DNA of 44,906 nucleotides from Candidatus Pelethosoma merdigallinarum (GCA_018716065.1 DVKJ01000045.1:1-44906); one strand, 5' to 3'. Counted from the stretch's first letter, positions 8,201 to 19,215 are shown. Numbers and translations are program-made. Notes: generated from the letters alone by a model not told the origin.

Positions 8201-10462
8201 GTGAAGAAACATGGTTTTACATTAGTGGAAATGTTGGGGATTTTAGTAGTCTTATCTATTATTGTGGTGATTTCTGTCCCAGCTATTACTTCAAGTTTAA
8301 AAAAGGCAGACCAACAACGTTATAACGATTGGTTAGATAATTTATATATTGCTGCTGAAGAATATGTGGAGTCTCATCGAGAAGATTTTTATGAGGTTAA
8401 TGCTGGTGCGACTTCTTATTTGTCGATTAAATTATTACTGGATCAAGGATATTTAAAAGATAGTGTTAAAGATCCAGAAACAGGGAAGGATATTACTGAT
8501 GTTGCGATTGTTAAAATCACGGTAAATGAAGATCAAACTTTAAAATATGAATTAATTTATAAAAGTGATTTGGATGCGATTGTTATTAGTGTTGGAATGG
8601 ACCCAGATCCAAATTTAGTCGCATGGACAAGTAAAGATGTTACTGTTACGATTTATGCGGAAGCTAGTACTGGAATTCGTGTAGATGAATTTTCATTTGA
8701 TGGTGGAAAAACGTGGCAAAAAAGCAATAAAAAATCATTTAATAAGAATCAAAAATTAACGGTCGTTGCGCGTGATTCTCGTTTTGATAGTCAAAGTGAA
8801 AAAAAGAATGTTGAAATTAAACATATTGATAAGACCGCACCTACGGTTGCAAATACGATTGTTAATTTAGTTACAACGAAGTCGATTACGGTACGTGCTG
8901 AATGTGTGGATCAAGAATCTGGTATTAAAGGATATCAATTTAGTAAAGATGGCGGAAAAACATGGACCGATGAACGTAATACAAGTAGTTATAAATTTGA
9001 TAATTTAACAACTGGTACTTATAAAATAAAAACACGTTGTATTAATGGTGCGGGTCTTAAAAAAGATTCAGCGACGGTTAATAAGAATACCCAAAATTTA
9101 GTAACCCCAACATGTACAATTTCTCCAGCTAGTGGTTGGACAAAAAATAAAACGATAAAGTTTAGTTTCCCATCTGGAGATGCGAATAATAAATTTACCT
9201 ATAGCTATCAGTTAGTTACAGGTGTGGGTACAGCGAGTGGAAAGAATCTTTCCTTAAAAACATGGTATAATACAACGAATGTAAATCAAGAAGTTGTGGT
9301 TACTTCTAGAGATAATACTGCTCAAGCTTCTATGATTGCGAAAGTAAGTGATGGTGTTAATACGGTTGCGGGTAGTACTTGTACAGCTACTCAAGTAGAT
9401 AGTGTCGCTCCAACGAAACCTTCTGTTACACTTAAATTAAATAATAGTAGTGGTAGAGGATATAGTAGTGGATCATGGACGAATCAAAATGTTTATCACT
9501 ATGCATCTACATCAGAAGTTGGTAGTGGAGTATCAAGATATCAATATTCTCATGATCAAAGAACATGGGCTAATGTAAGTGGTTGGCCATCTCACTCTTT
9601 AAGTGGAAATAATGTATCTTATATTATCAATTGGGAGGGAAATTGGAATTTCTATTTACGTGCGATTGATAGAGCTGGAAATGTAAGTCCTGCTTCTAAT
9701 GTGTTTACGGTACGAATTGATAAAACGAGACCAAGTTGTTCTAGTAGTGGAGGAAGTAGTTCATGGACTTCTGGAAATCGTACGTTAATTGGTACTTGTA
9801 GTGATAGTGGAGGAAGTGGTTGTCGAGGAAATGCTTCCAAACCTTATACATATTCTGGATCATGGTATAGTCAATCGCCTGGAACGGTATATGATTATGC
9901 TGGAAATTCTACAGCTTGTCCAGCTAACCAAACTGTAAAAATTGATAAAACGGCGCCATATTGTACTCATAGTGGAGATTCTACAAGTTGGGCAACATCG
10001 AGAACCATTTATTGGGGATGTGGAGATGACCGTAGTGGATGTACAGGAAGTGGTTCTAAGAGGTTTACCGCGGGATCTACAGTTACAACAGCCACAATTG
10101 CGGGTTATACCATTAGAAATGGTGCAGGTACATCAGTTTGGTGTCCAGCTCGTACCGCAAATGTTTATGTAAGACAAAATAAACCGGTTATTAAAGCTTA
10201 TTGTGGAAGTAATCAAAAACATAATCCACACTTCCAAACGACCAATGGAGTTGCGAGTCAATGGTACCGATATTATGTAAAAGGATATGCGAATGCGTAT
10301 TACAATCAAACCAATACAGGAGCCGGACAATTGAAAATACATAATTCTACATCTACTAGATTAGATTGGTATGTACGTCGTTATTCAAGGATAACTTCAC
10401 AAGGATGGAGCCGAGGAACAGGTAGTGGTCTTGTTTCGGATAGTAAATCAGTTACTTGTTAA
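8201..10462 (+). CDS. giant prepilin-like protein with N-terminal methylation motif and repeated Cys-containing Ig-like modules
   Basis: KKHGFTLVEMLGILVVLSIIVVISVPAI prepilin motif; repeated VDxxAPxx / IDKTxPxC modules with paired Cys. Confidence 0.85.
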   Translation: MKKHGFTLVEMLGILVVLSIIVVISVPAITSSLKKADQQRYNDWLDNLYIAAEEYVESHREDFYEVNAGATSYLSIKLLLDQGYLKDSVKDPETGKDITDVAIVKITVNEDQTLKYELIYKSDLDAIVISVGMDPDPNLVAWTSKDVTVTIYAEASTGIRVDEFSFDGGKTWQKSNKKSFNKNQKLTVVARDSRFDSQSEKKNVEIKHIDKTAPTVANTIVNLVTTKSITVRAECVDQESGIKGYQFSKDGGKTWTDERNTSSYKFDNLTTGTYKIKTRCINGAGLKKDSATVNKNTQNLVTPTCTISPASGWTKNKTIKFSFPSGDANNKFTYSYQLVTGVGTASGKNLSLKTWYNTTNVNQEVVVTSRDNTAQASMIAKVSDGVNTVAGSTCTATQVDSVAPTKPSVTLKLNNSSGRGYSSGSWTNQNVYHYASTSEVGSGVSRYQYSHDQRTWANVSGWPSHSLSGNNVSYIINWEGNWNFYLRAIDRAGNVSPASNVFTVRIDKTRPSCSSSGGSSSWTSGNRTLIGTCSDSGGSGCRGNASKPYTYSGSWYSQSPGTVYDYAGNSTACPANQTVKIDKTAPYCTHSGDSTSWATSRTIYWGCGDDRSGCTGSGSKRFTAGSTVTTATIAGYTIRNGAGTSVWCPARTANVYVRQNKPVIKAYCGSNQKHNPHFQTTNGVASQWYRYYVKGYANAYYNQTNTGAGQLKIHNSTSTRLDWYVRRYSRITSQGWSRGTGSGLVSDSKSVTC

Positions 10463-10479
10463 AGGAAAGGAAGATAAGT

Positions 10480-11325
10480 ATGGATAAAAAAAGAATCATT
10501 ATTGCTATTGTTGTTTTTCTAGTATTACTTTGTGGTGTTGGACTTATCTTCTTTTTCACGCAAGATAAAAAAGAAGGAAAAAAAGAAAAATTAAATGTCA
10601 CCAAAGAAGAAATGGAAGAAAAAATTAATACCATTAATGACAATATGTTATCACGTGATGCGGATTTAGATGCGGTTAGTAAAGCTGTTGGATATGAAGT
10701 AGATGGAACTTGGTCTTTCTTAGGACCAGATTCCCTCTACGAATTTAAATTACCGGATAGTGTAAAAAATGGTGAAAATTATGATGATTATGAAAAATTA
10801 CAAGATGAATTTTTAAAAAAACTTGATGAATTGTTGAATAGTAATTTTCAATATGAAATTATTAATCACCAAACAACAGAGTATAGTGTCATTGATACAG
10901 TCCGAGTTAAAACCTTTTATGGCATTTTATATAGTATGGATCAAAATGCTTTAATGAATAGAATATTAATTATGGGTGGATATGATCCGGATAAAATGAT
11001 CACGAATAATGAATGGCAAATTGCGTATTATAAAGCAAAAATCAAATCGATGCAGATACTAGATCAACATATTGATTTTTATAGTAACGATGATGAATAT
11101 ATCACTTTTGATATTATTTATGATATGACCGATGATGGATTAGTATGTTATAACTGCAATGATTATTTTGAAATTTTAAAAGCTTATAATTCTTCTAAAG
11201 TGGATATGAGTAGTGAAGAAAGTATGAATCAATTTTATGCGGAACAGGCTACTCGTATTCAAGGGTATTTAGATCAAGCGATACAATCTGGAATGTTGGA
11301 TGAAAAAAATCCTTTTGATGTGTAA
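10480..11325 (+). CDS. membrane-anchored hypothetical protein
   Basis: ATG at 10480 preceded by aaaggaaaggaag; N-terminal TM segment; 18 bp after the giant prepilin. Confidence 0.65.
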   Translation: MDKKRIIIAIVVFLVLLCGVGLIFFFTQDKKEGKKEKLNVTKEEMEEKINTINDNMLSRDADLDAVSKAVGYEVDGTWSFLGPDSLYEFKLPDSVKNGENYDDYEKLQDEFLKKLDELLNSNFQYEIINHQTTEYSVIDTVRVKTFYGILYSMDQNALMNRILIMGGYDPDKMITNNEWQIAYYKAKIKSMQILDQHIDFYSNDDEYITFDIIYDMTDDGLVCYNCNDYFEILKAYNSSKVDMSSEESMNQFYAEQATRIQGYLDQAIQSGMLDEKNPFDV

Positions 11326-11427
11326 AGTAGGGAATATTCTCTACTTTTTGCATACTTTAGTACTATAATAAAATTAGTACTTGACAATACATAGTAGTTG
11401 GTATAAAATGATAGTGAGGTGGGAGGT

Positions 11428-11757
11428 ATGAATACACAATTTAAAAAAGGCGTATTAGAAATGATTGTTTTATTATCGGTTCATAAGAAGGATATGTATG
11501 GATATGAACTAGTCATGGAAGTATCAAAAATTGTTGATGTGAATGAAGGAACGATTTATCCTTTACTTAAGAGATTGACAAATGAACGTTATTTTGAAAC
11601 TTATTTAGAAGAGTCTACAGAAGGACCACCTAGAAAATATTATAAGCTTACTTTATTGGGGGAACAAAGGATGAAAGAGTTAACGGATAGTTGGTCTAGT
11701 TTTCAAAGTTCAGTAAATGCATTTATGAAGGAGTGTGAAAAGCATGAGTCAAGATAA
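11428..11757 (+). CDS. PadR-family transcriptional regulator
   Basis: FKKGVLEMIVLLSVHKKDMYGYELVMEVS...EGTIYPLLKRLTNERYFETYLEES...PPRKYYKLT is PadR-typical; start placed after gaggtgggaggt. Confidence 0.93.
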   Translation: MNTQFKKGVLEMIVLLSVHKKDMYGYELVMEVSKIVDVNEGTIYPLLKRLTNERYFETYLEESTEGPPRKYYKLTLLGEQRMKELTDSWSSFQSSVNAFMKECEKHESR

Positions 11758-13147
11758 ATTTTTTAAAGAATTAGAAAAACGTTTAGAAATTCTTTCGGAA
11801 GAAGAACGAAATGATATTATCAATGAATATAAAGATACGTTACATGAAAAAATGAAACATGGAGAAAGTGAGGAAAAAGCGATTGAAGATTTCGGACCGA
11901 TGGATGAACTTGTAACAGAAATTTTAAGTGCTTATAAAATTAATCCGAATTATACAAAAGAAGGAGATAAGTTAAAAAAAGCTTCCAGTGATTTAGGGAA
12001 TAGTTTAAATCGTTTTATCAAAACGTGTTCAGAATCTATTTCTCAGTTTCTTCGTCAAATGAATGAAGAAATGAAAGAAAATGGTCAAGAGATTACGGTT
12101 GAGCTTATTACAGAACTCGTGATTAAGGGTATTATTACTTTATTTATTCTTGCTTTGGCAACGATTCCATTTAATATGATTCGTTCTTTAGGAACGGGAA
12201 TTTTAGAAAGTTTATTTTATCCATTAAGTAGTGTTCTTAATATTATTTGGATTTTCCTCATTGGTATCTTATATTTCTGCGTAGCTGCGCTTATTGTTAT
12301 TGCCATGTTTAAAGAATATGTACCAAAACGTAATAATCAAGAAATAAAAAAAGAAAAGAAGGAAAATTCTAAAGAAAAAAATAAAAAGCAAACAAAACAG
12401 GAAAAAAAAGAAGAACAAGTCATTCCAGTAAAAAAAGAAAAGAAAAGTAGTCATGGAATCGCTAATGCGATTATGATACTGGTGCGAATCTGGATTGTTA
12501 TTTTTATTCTAATTCCTCTTTGGTGTGTGATTATTGGAACTAGTGTATGCCTTGCACTCGCACTTTATTACACATTCCAAGGTTTACCTATTATTGGAAT
12601 AGATATTTTAGGATTAGGATTCTTGATTTTATTCCTTTATTTAACTAAGATTATTACTGATCTAACTTTCAAACGTAAAAAAATTGTTTTCTATCCTTTT
12701 ATCATTAGTATCGTTTGTATGGCGGTTGGTGGAATTATGACTTTTGATTTATTTATGAATATTGATTATCATCAAACTTTACCTAAGGGTAAGTTCCATG
12801 CAACCACTGAAGAATATCGTGTTTCCGATATTCAGAGAGATACGAACTTCTATATCTATGGACAGGACTTTGAAGTGGTAGAAGATCAAAGTTTAAAAGA
12901 TGGAGAAGTTGTAGTTGTATTATCTTATTATGATGAATACGTAGAGCCATTTTATCATACGAGTGATGGAGATGAATATTCTTATATTACTTTTTCCACT
13001 AATACGAAAGAAGACTATATGAAAGATCTTTATCACGAAGTATTGGATGATTTCAAAAAGAAAGAAATCTACAGTTATGAATCTTTAGATCGTCCAACAA
13101 TTGTGGAAATTCGTGCGAATGCAAATACGAAAGGATATGTACATTAA
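11744..13147 (+). CDS. DUF1700/HAAS-domain membrane protein
   Basis: MSQDKFFKELEKRLEILSEEERNDIINEYKDTLHEKMKHGESEEKAIEDFG; TM helices; overlaps padR by 14 nt. Confidence 0.88.
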   Translation: MSQDKFFKELEKRLEILSEEERNDIINEYKDTLHEKMKHGESEEKAIEDFGPMDELVTEILSAYKINPNYTKEGDKLKKASSDLGNSLNRFIKTCSESISQFLRQMNEEMKENGQEITVELITELVIKGIITLFILALATIPFNMIRSLGTGILESLFYPLSSVLNIIWIFLIGILYFCVAALIVIAMFKEYVPKRNNQEIKKEKKENSKEKNKKQTKQEKKEEQVIPVKKEKKSSHGIANAIMILVRIWIVIFILIPLWCVIIGTSVCLALALYYTFQGLPIIGIDILGLGFLILFLYLTKIITDLTFKRKKIVFYPFIISIVCMAVGGIMTFDLFMNIDYHQTLPKGKFHATTEEYRVSDIQRDTNFYIYGQDFEVVEDQSLKDGEVVVVLSYYDEYVEPFYHTSDGDEYSYITFSTNTKEDYMKDLYHEVLDDFKKKEIYSYESLDRPTIVEIRANANTKGYVH

Positions 13148-13227
13148 AAAAGTTAAAATATGTCAGATTTAAGAAATTGGTAGGAAGTCAACAGGTCTAT
13201 CTATGGAGAAACTAGAAAAATTATAAG

Positions 13228-13251
13228 GACATGAATTTCATGTCTTTTTTT
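13228..13251 (+). terminator. intrinsic terminator
   Basis: GACATGA-att-TCATGTC + T7. Confidence 0.8.
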
Positions 13252-13274
13252 GACTATGAAAAAAGAAGTCTAGT

Positions 13275-13283
13275 TTTGTCGAA
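13275..13283 (+). promoter_or_regulatory. Spo0A-box-like site upstream of spoIIAA
   Basis: TTTGTCGAA, an exact match to the remembered 0A-box consensus TTTGTCRAA, 60 nt before the ATG. Confidence 0.6.
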
Positions 13284-13342
13284 ACAGTAGAACCCAATCC
13301 AAAAACGTGATAATCTTTTACTAGTTAAGGGGGAATATAGAA

Positions 13343-13684
13343 ATGCTAGAAGTGAATATGGAATACCGTAAAGGTGTTTTATTTATACGGTTTGTGGGTG
13401 AACTCGTAAAAGATAAAATTAATGGGAATGAAATTGAAAATGTAGATGATGTATTATCTACGGGAATGACTTGTGTTGTATTTAATTTGGAAGAATTAAC
13501 AATGATTGATAACAGTGGATTAGATTATTTATGGGAAAAGTATCAAATGGTTAAATCTAAGGGAGGTGTGGCTTTTTTATGTGGAATTCATCACTCTACG
13601 GTTAAAAGAAGATTAAAACGTAGTCGATTACTTACTTATATGAATGAAATACAAGATGAATTGATTTTGTTACATCAATGTTAA
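13343..13684 (+). CDS. spoIIAA: anti-sigma F factor antagonist SpoIIAA (STAS domain)
   Basis: VVFNLEELTMIDNSGLDYLWEKYQMVKSKGGVAFLCGI; DxSG phosphoacceptor motif kept; next to a sporulation sigma gene. Confidence 0.82.
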   Translation: MLEVNMEYRKGVLFIRFVGELVKDKINGNEIENVDDVLSTGMTCVVFNLEELTMIDNSGLDYLWEKYQMVKSKGGVAFLCGIHHSTVKRRLKRSRLLTYMNEIQDELILLHQC

Positions 13685-13696
13685 GGGGGGATCATT

Positions 13697-14350
13697 ATGG
13701 ATGAACTAATCAAAGAATACGAATCTTTAATATGGGCGGTTACAAAGAAATTTCCATATTATCAAAACAAAGAAGATTTATTTCAAGTTGGATGTATTGG
13801 ACTTATGGAAAGCTATAAAAACTATGATCCAAGTATGGGTACTAAGTTTAGTAGTTATGCCTATTTTTATATTTTAGGGGAAATGAGAAAGTTAGTACGT
13901 GAAGATAAAAGTATTAAAATTAGTAGAGAAATTACTAAATTAAGTTTAAAAATAGAAAAATTTAATGTGTTATTGACACAAAAATTAGGAAGATTTCCTA
14001 CTACACGTGAGATTGCCGAAGCGATTCCTTTACCAGAATCGTTAGTGATTGAAGCTCTTTGTTCTAGGCAAACTGTTCATAGTATGGAAGAACCAATTCA
14101 AACAGATGGAAAGGAAATGAGTTATCACGAAATCATTGGTGATAAGCAAGAAGATTTAGATTTATGGTTAGATTTAAAAAATGAACTTGAAAAATTACCA
14201 CCAGAAGAACAAGAATTTATTTATGAACGATATTTCAGAAATAAAACACAAAGTGAAATGGCAGAACGTCTTCACACGAGTCAAGTTCAAGTTTCTCGAA
14301 AAGAACAAAAAATACTTTGTAAATTAAAACGTCATTTAACACATTCCTAA
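13697..14350 (+). CDS. RNA polymerase sporulation sigma factor (SigF/SigG-like)
   Basis: KEDLFQVGCIGLMESYKNYDPSMGTKFSSYAYFYILGEMRKLVREDKSIKISRE and region 4 HTH; lies between spoIIAA and spoVAC. Confidence 0.88.
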   Translation: MDELIKEYESLIWAVTKKFPYYQNKEDLFQVGCIGLMESYKNYDPSMGTKFSSYAYFYILGEMRKLVREDKSIKISREITKLSLKIEKFNVLLTQKLGRFPTTREIAEAIPLPESLVIEALCSRQTVHSMEEPIQTDGKEMSYHEIIGDKQEDLDLWLDLKNELEKLPPEEQEFIYERYFRNKTQSEMAERLHTSQVQVSRKEQKILCKLKRHLTHS

Positions 14351-14406
14351 TGTGTTTTTTGTATAAAAGTAAATTTTTCTTCCATAATAACGGTAGGAGG
14401 AATATT

Positions 14407-14847
14407 ATGGAAAAGAATAAATATAAACATTTGGTGGAAAAACACACACCAAAAGAGAACAGTATTTATAATGGTTTAGTGGCGTTTACAATTGGTGGTT
14501 TAATGGGTGTATTAGGACAATTTTTATTGGAATTATATTCTTACCTTCTACACATACCAACCTCAGAAGCTTCTTCTTATATGATTATAACCTTAATATT
14601 TATAGGTTGTCTACTCACTTGTTTTGGTTTCTTCGATAAGTGGGTACACTTTGCAAAAGCTGGTCTTATTGTTCCGATTACCGGATTTGCTCATTCCATG
14701 ATGAGTGCGGCTTTAGAATATCGTAAAGAGGGAATGATCACAGGAATTGGTGCGAATATGTTAAAACTAAGTGGAAGTGTCATTATATTTGGAATTGTAA
14801 GTGCGTATTTATTTGGATTAATACGTTTGGTATTGATGGGAGGATAA
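14407..14847 (+). CDS. spoVAC: stage V sporulation protein AC
   Basis: SpoVAC-like sequence (FDKWVHFAKAGLIVPITGFAHSMMSAALEYRKEG); ATG after taggaggaa. Confidence 0.9.
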   Translation: MEKNKYKHLVEKHTPKENSIYNGLVAFTIGGLMGVLGQFLLELYSYLLHIPTSEASSYMIITLIFIGCLLTCFGFFDKWVHFAKAGLIVPITGFAHSMMSAALEYRKEGMITGIGANMLKLSGSVIIFGIVSAYLFGLIRLVLMGG

Positions 14848-14848
14848 C

Positions 14849-15838
14849 ATGACATTTAAATATAAGAATGTATATATTAATGAAACGGGAACGGTTGTTG
14901 GACCATTAGAAAAGAAAGGTCCACTGAATCATTACTTTGATAAGAGTCATGATGAATTTTATTTAGGAACTAAAACCTGGGAACAGGCAGAAACCAAATT
15001 GATTGAAGATGCGGTTGATATTACGTTAAGTAAGTTAGGAAAGAATCGTTTTGATATGGATTTATTTGTTTCTGGAGATTTATTAAATCAAATTGTGGCG
15101 TCTAATTATGCGGCAAGTACTTTAAATATTCCATATTTAGGAATTTATAATGCTTGTGCGACCAGTGTGGAAGGTTTAATTATTGCCTCTAATATGATTG
15201 AAGCCGGTCAAGTGAAACATTGTTTATGTGCGGCTTCTAGTCATAATAATGCGGCCGAAAAACAATTTCGTTATCCAGTAGAGTATGGAGGACCAAAACC
15301 TAAGACAACGACTTTTACTACAACAGGGGCCGCAGTTGCGTATTTAACTTATAATAAAAAAGGAATAAAGATTGAAAGTGCGACCATTGGTAAAGTCATT
15401 GATATGGGAATTAAAGATGCATATCAAATGGGTGCGGTGATGGCTCCAGCGGCTGCCGATACCATTTTTCGTCATTTACAAGATACCAAAAGAGAACCAG
15501 ATTATTACGATCTAATTGTTACAGGAGATTTGGGTAGTGTTGGTAAAGAAATCTTAGTGGATTACATGTATACCGAATACGGAATCGAATTAAATCACTA
15601 TGATGATACAGCGGCGATGATTTTTGATTTAAACTGTGAATCTGTTTATTCAGGGGGAAGTGGACCTGCTTGTGCACCACTCGTTACTTATGGCTATTTG
15701 TTTCACCAAATGCACAAAAAGAAATTAAAAAGAATCTTGCTCGTTGCGACCGGAGCTTTAATGAGTACAACGATGGTGAATCAAAAGTTAAGTATTCCTG
15801 CGATTGCGCACGCGATTAGTTTGGAGGTGGTAGAATGA
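14849..15838 (+). CDS. spoVAD: stage V sporulation protein AD
   Basis: Thiolase-like SpoVAD sequence (YNACATSVEGLIIASNMIEAG; GGSGPACAPLV). Confidence 0.93.
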   Translation: MTFKYKNVYINETGTVVGPLEKKGPLNHYFDKSHDEFYLGTKTWEQAETKLIEDAVDITLSKLGKNRFDMDLFVSGDLLNQIVASNYAASTLNIPYLGIYNACATSVEGLIIASNMIEAGQVKHCLCAASSHNNAAEKQFRYPVEYGGPKPKTTTFTTTGAAVAYLTYNKKGIKIESATIGKVIDMGIKDAYQMGAVMAPAAADTIFRHLQDTKREPDYYDLIVTGDLGSVGKEILVDYMYTEYGIELNHYDDTAAMIFDLNCESVYSGGSGPACAPLVTYGYLFHQMHKKKLKRILLVATGALMSTTMVNQKLSIPAIAHAISLEVVE

Positions 15839-16188
15839 TGATGTATGTGAATTCCTTTCTGTTTGCCGGATTTGTTTGTTTCATTGGTCAAATGATTTTG
15901 GATCACACGAAACTAACACCTGGACATGTTACAACCATTTTTGTTTGTTTAGGTTCCTTCTTAGATATCTTTGGAATTTACGATAAAATCATTCTTTGGG
16001 CTGGAGGAGGTGCTTTAGTTCCGATTACTAGTTTTGGACATTCATTGATTCATGGAGCCTTAGAAAGAGCGAATGACTTTGGAATTATGGGACTTGCGAT
16101 GGGAATGTTTGATATGACCAGTGTAGGAATCGTATCTGCGATTGTCTTCTCCTTCTTCCTATCACTTATTTTTGAACCAAAAGATTAA
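15835..16188 (+). CDS. spoVAE: stage V sporulation protein AE
   Basis: SpoVAE(b)-like membrane protein (LTPGHVTTIFVCLGSFLDIFGIYDKIILWAGGGALVPITSFGHSL), overlaps the end of spoVAD. Confidence 0.9.
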   Translation: MMMYVNSFLFAGFVCFIGQMILDHTKLTPGHVTTIFVCLGSFLDIFGIYDKIILWAGGGALVPITSFGHSLIHGALERANDFGIMGLAMGMFDMTSVGIVSAIVFSFFLSLIFEPKD

Positions 16189-16278
16189 AAAAATGTATAA
16201 AATCTAAAATTTTGTACATCATAAGAATGGATATAGAAATATATCCCAATAATAATTCTTTGTTTTTGTCTTGTTCGG

Positions 16279-16309
16279 CACTCCATATTTATGGAGTGTT
16301 CCTTTTTTG
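16279..16309 (+). terminator. intrinsic terminator
   Basis: CACTCCAT-attt-ATGGAGTG followed by a T-run. Confidence 0.75.
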
Positions 16310-16361
16310 TAAAAAAACATTTTAAATTGTGATATAATAGGCGTAGTCAAGAGGTGAGACT

Positions 16362-19172
16362 ATGGATGAAATTATCATTAAAGGTGCGCGAGAGAACAAC
16401 TTAAAAAATGTAAGTATTCGCCTACCTAAAAATAAATTAATTGTTATGACAGGAGTATCTGGAAGTGGGAAGAGTAGTTTAGCTTTTGATACGATCTATG
16501 CGGAAGGACAACGTCGTTACATTGAGAGTTTAAGTGCGTATGCAAGACAATTCTTAGGGGGAAGTGATAAACCGGATGTTGATAGTATTGAAGGGTTATC
16601 TCCTGCGATTAGTATTGATCAAAAGACGACAAATAAGAATCCTCGTAGTACCGTTGGAACCGTAACGGAAATCTACGACTATTTACGTTTGTTATATGCT
16701 CGTATTGGGATTCCTTATTGTCCTCATCATCACAGACCGATCAGTAGTCAAAGTATTGAAGAAATGACCAATCAAGTATTAAACTTGGAAGAAAGAACGC
16801 GTATTCGGGTATTAAGTCCGATTATCTATGGGGAAAAAGGAACGCATAAAGAGTTACTAGACAGTCTTCGTAAAGATGGATATGCACGTGTGCGTATTGA
16901 TTCGGAGGAAAGAGACTTATCAGAAGAAATCGAATTATCGAAAACGAAAAAACATAATATTGAAGTCGTTGTCGATCGTTTAGTGATCAAACCCGATATT
17001 CGTAGTCGTTTATTTGAAGCAATTGAAACGGCTTCTAAACTCGCGCATGGTAAAGTCGTAATTGATGTAGTCGGTGGTGAAGACTTTGTCATGAGTGAAT
17101 CATATGCTTGTCCAGACTGTGATTTCTCTTTACCAGAATTAGAGCCACGTATGTTTTCTTTTAATGCGCCTTATGGTGCTTGTCCAGATTGTAAGGGACT
17201 CGGAATTAAATTAAAAATTGATGAAGACTTAGTCGTTCCAGATCGTAGTAAATCTCTAAATGAAGGGGCAATTGTGACTTTAAACACTGGAGATGGAACG
17301 AATATTAATGGGGTTCAACTAGATACTGTTTGTGCTTATTATCACATTGATAAAGATGTTCCAGTCAAAGATTTAGATCCTAAATTATTCAATATTATTT
17401 TATATGGTTCTCCAGATAAATTAGAGTTTAACTATATTTCAAAAACCGGAAATATTCGAAGAACTATAGACTATTATGAAGGCGTTATTGTCAATCTAGA
17501 ACGTCGTTATATGGAAACCAAAAGTGGATGGGTTCGTGAATGGATCGAAAATTATATGACCGAACTTCCATGTCCAACGTGTCATGGTGCTCGATTAGAT
17601 TCATCTGTATTATCAGTATTAGTCGGTGGAAAAAATATTTATGAGGTGACACAACTAAGTATTAAAGATTTGTATCACTTCTTAAAAACTTTAAAACTAT
17701 CAAAAGAACAAAAAGAAATATCGAATCTTATTATTAAAGAGATTAATTCACGTTTAGAGTTCTTAATTAATGTCGGACTAGAATATTTAACCCTTGCTCG
17801 TACCGCCGCTACCTTATCTGGTGGAGAAGCTCAACGTATTCGTTTAGCCACACAAATTGGTTCTCGTTTAACGGGTGTTCTTTATGTATTAGATGAACCA
17901 AGTATTGGATTACATCAACGAGATAATAATCGTTTAATTCGTTCTTTATTAGATATGCGTGATTTAGGTAATACGTTAGTCGTTGTAGAACACGATACTG
18001 ATACGATGCTCGCAAGTGATTACTTAGTGGATATTGGTCCAGGGGCCGGACTTCATGGTGGAAATATTGTGGCCGAAGGTACCCCAGAAGAAGTCATGCG
18101 TAATCCTAACTCTTTAACGGGTAAATATTTAACCGGAGAAGAAAGAATAGAAGTTCCTAAGAAACGTCGAAAAGGAAATCGAAAATATTTGGAATTAAAA
18201 GGATGTAAAGAAAACAATTTAAAGAATCTGAATGTGAAATTTCCCCTTGGAACCTTTATTTGTGTAACCGGAGTCAGTGGTAGTGGAAAATCTACCTTAG
18301 TCAATGATATCTTATATCGTGTCGTATCTAACCATTTATACAAAGCCAAAGATAAACCTGGAAAATATCGTGAAGTAAAAGGATTAGAAAATATTGATAA
18401 AGTCATTGATATTTCACAAACGCCAATTGGACGTACCCCAAGATCTAATCCAGCTACTTATACTGGCGTATTTGACGATATTCGCGATGTATTTGCTAGT
18501 ACTAAAGAGGCAAAGATTCGAGGTTATGAAAAAGGGCGTTTCTCTTTTAATGTCAAAGGTGGACGTTGTGAGGCTTGTTGGGGAGATGGTGTGAAAAAGA
18601 TCGAGATGCATTTCTTACCAGACGTTTATGTCCCTTGTGAAGTATGTCATGGAACACGTTATAACCAAGAAACTTTAGAGATTAAATATAAAGGAAAAAG
18701 TATTTACGATGTCTTAGAAATGCGTGTCGAAGAAGCTTATGAATTCTTTGAAAACATTCCTAAAATTAAAACAAAATTACAAATGTTAATGGATGTTGGA
18801 CTTTCTTATGTCAAACTAGGACAACCCGCACCAACACTATCGGGTGGAGAAGCTGGTCGTATCAAGTTAGCTAAAGAATTACAAAAGAAACCAACAGGTA
18901 AAAGTTTATTTATCTTAGACGAACCAACTACTGGATTACACAGTGACGATATTAAAAAGTTATTAGTAATTTTACAAAGAATTGTCGATAATGGAGATAC
19001 CGTACTTGTCATTGAACACAATTTAGATGTGATTAAAGTTGCGGATTATATTATTGATTTAGGCCCTGAAGGAGGAGATGGTGGAGGAACCATTGTTGCC
19101 AAAGGAACTCCTGAAGAAGTCGCTCAAGTAGAAGCTAGTTATACCGGACAATTCTTAAAGAAAATGTTATAG
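16362..19172 (+). CDS. uvrA: excinuclease ABC subunit UvrA
   Basis: 936 aa; two ABC modules ([35 protein letters not shown]) and zinc-finger motifs. Confidence 0.98.
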   Translation: MDEIIIKGARENNLKNVSIRLPKNKLIVMTGVSGSGKSSLAFDTIYAEGQRRYIESLSAYARQFLGGSDKPDVDSIEGLSPAISIDQKTTNKNPRSTVGTVTEIYDYLRLLYARIGIPYCPHHHRPISSQSIEEMTNQVLNLEERTRIRVLSPIIYGEKGTHKELLDSLRKDGYARVRIDSEERDLSEEIELSKTKKHNIEVVVDRLVIKPDIRSRLFEAIETASKLAHGKVVIDVVGGEDFVMSESYACPDCDFSLPELEPRMFSFNAPYGACPDCKGLGIKLKIDEDLVVPDRSKSLNEGAIVTLNTGDGTNINGVQLDTVCAYYHIDKDVPVKDLDPKLFNIILYGSPDKLEFNYISKTGNIRRTIDYYEGVIVNLERRYMETKSGWVREWIENYMTELPCPTCHGARLDSSVLSVLVGGKNIYEVTQLSIKDLYHFLKTLKLSKEQKEISNLIIKEINSRLEFLINVGLEYLTLARTAATLSGGEAQRIRLATQIGSRLTGVLYVLDEPSIGLHQRDNNRLIRSLLDMRDLGNTLVVVEHDTDTMLASDYLVDIGPGAGLHGGNIVAEGTPEEVMRNPNSLTGKYLTGEERIEVPKKRRKGNRKYLELKGCKENNLKNLNVKFPLGTFICVTGVSGSGKSTLVNDILYRVVSNHLYKAKDKPGKYREVKGLENIDKVIDISQTPIGRTPRSNPATYTGVFDDIRDVFASTKEAKIRGYEKGRFSFNVKGGRCEACWGDGVKKIEMHFLPDVYVPCEVCHGTRYNQETLEIKYKGKSIYDVLEMRVEEAYEFFENIPKIKTKLQMLMDVGLSYVKLGQPAPTLSGGEAGRIKLAKELQKKPTGKSLFILDEPTTGLHSDDIKKLLVILQRIVDNGDTVLVIEHNLDVIKVADYIIDLGPEGGDGGGTIVAKGTPEEVAQVEASYTGQFLKKML

Positions 19173-19215
19173 AAAAGAAGTTCACTTTTATGTGAATTTT
19201 TTTGTCCGACTTTTC

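Noticed and set aside
12269-12454. Minus-strand poly-Phe ORF
   Set aside because: Antisense of the polylysine linker of the DUF1700 protein
16826-19021. Several minus-strand ORFs of 65-117 aa inside uvrA
   Set aside because: Lie antisense within a strongly conserved gene; no RBS or recognisable family
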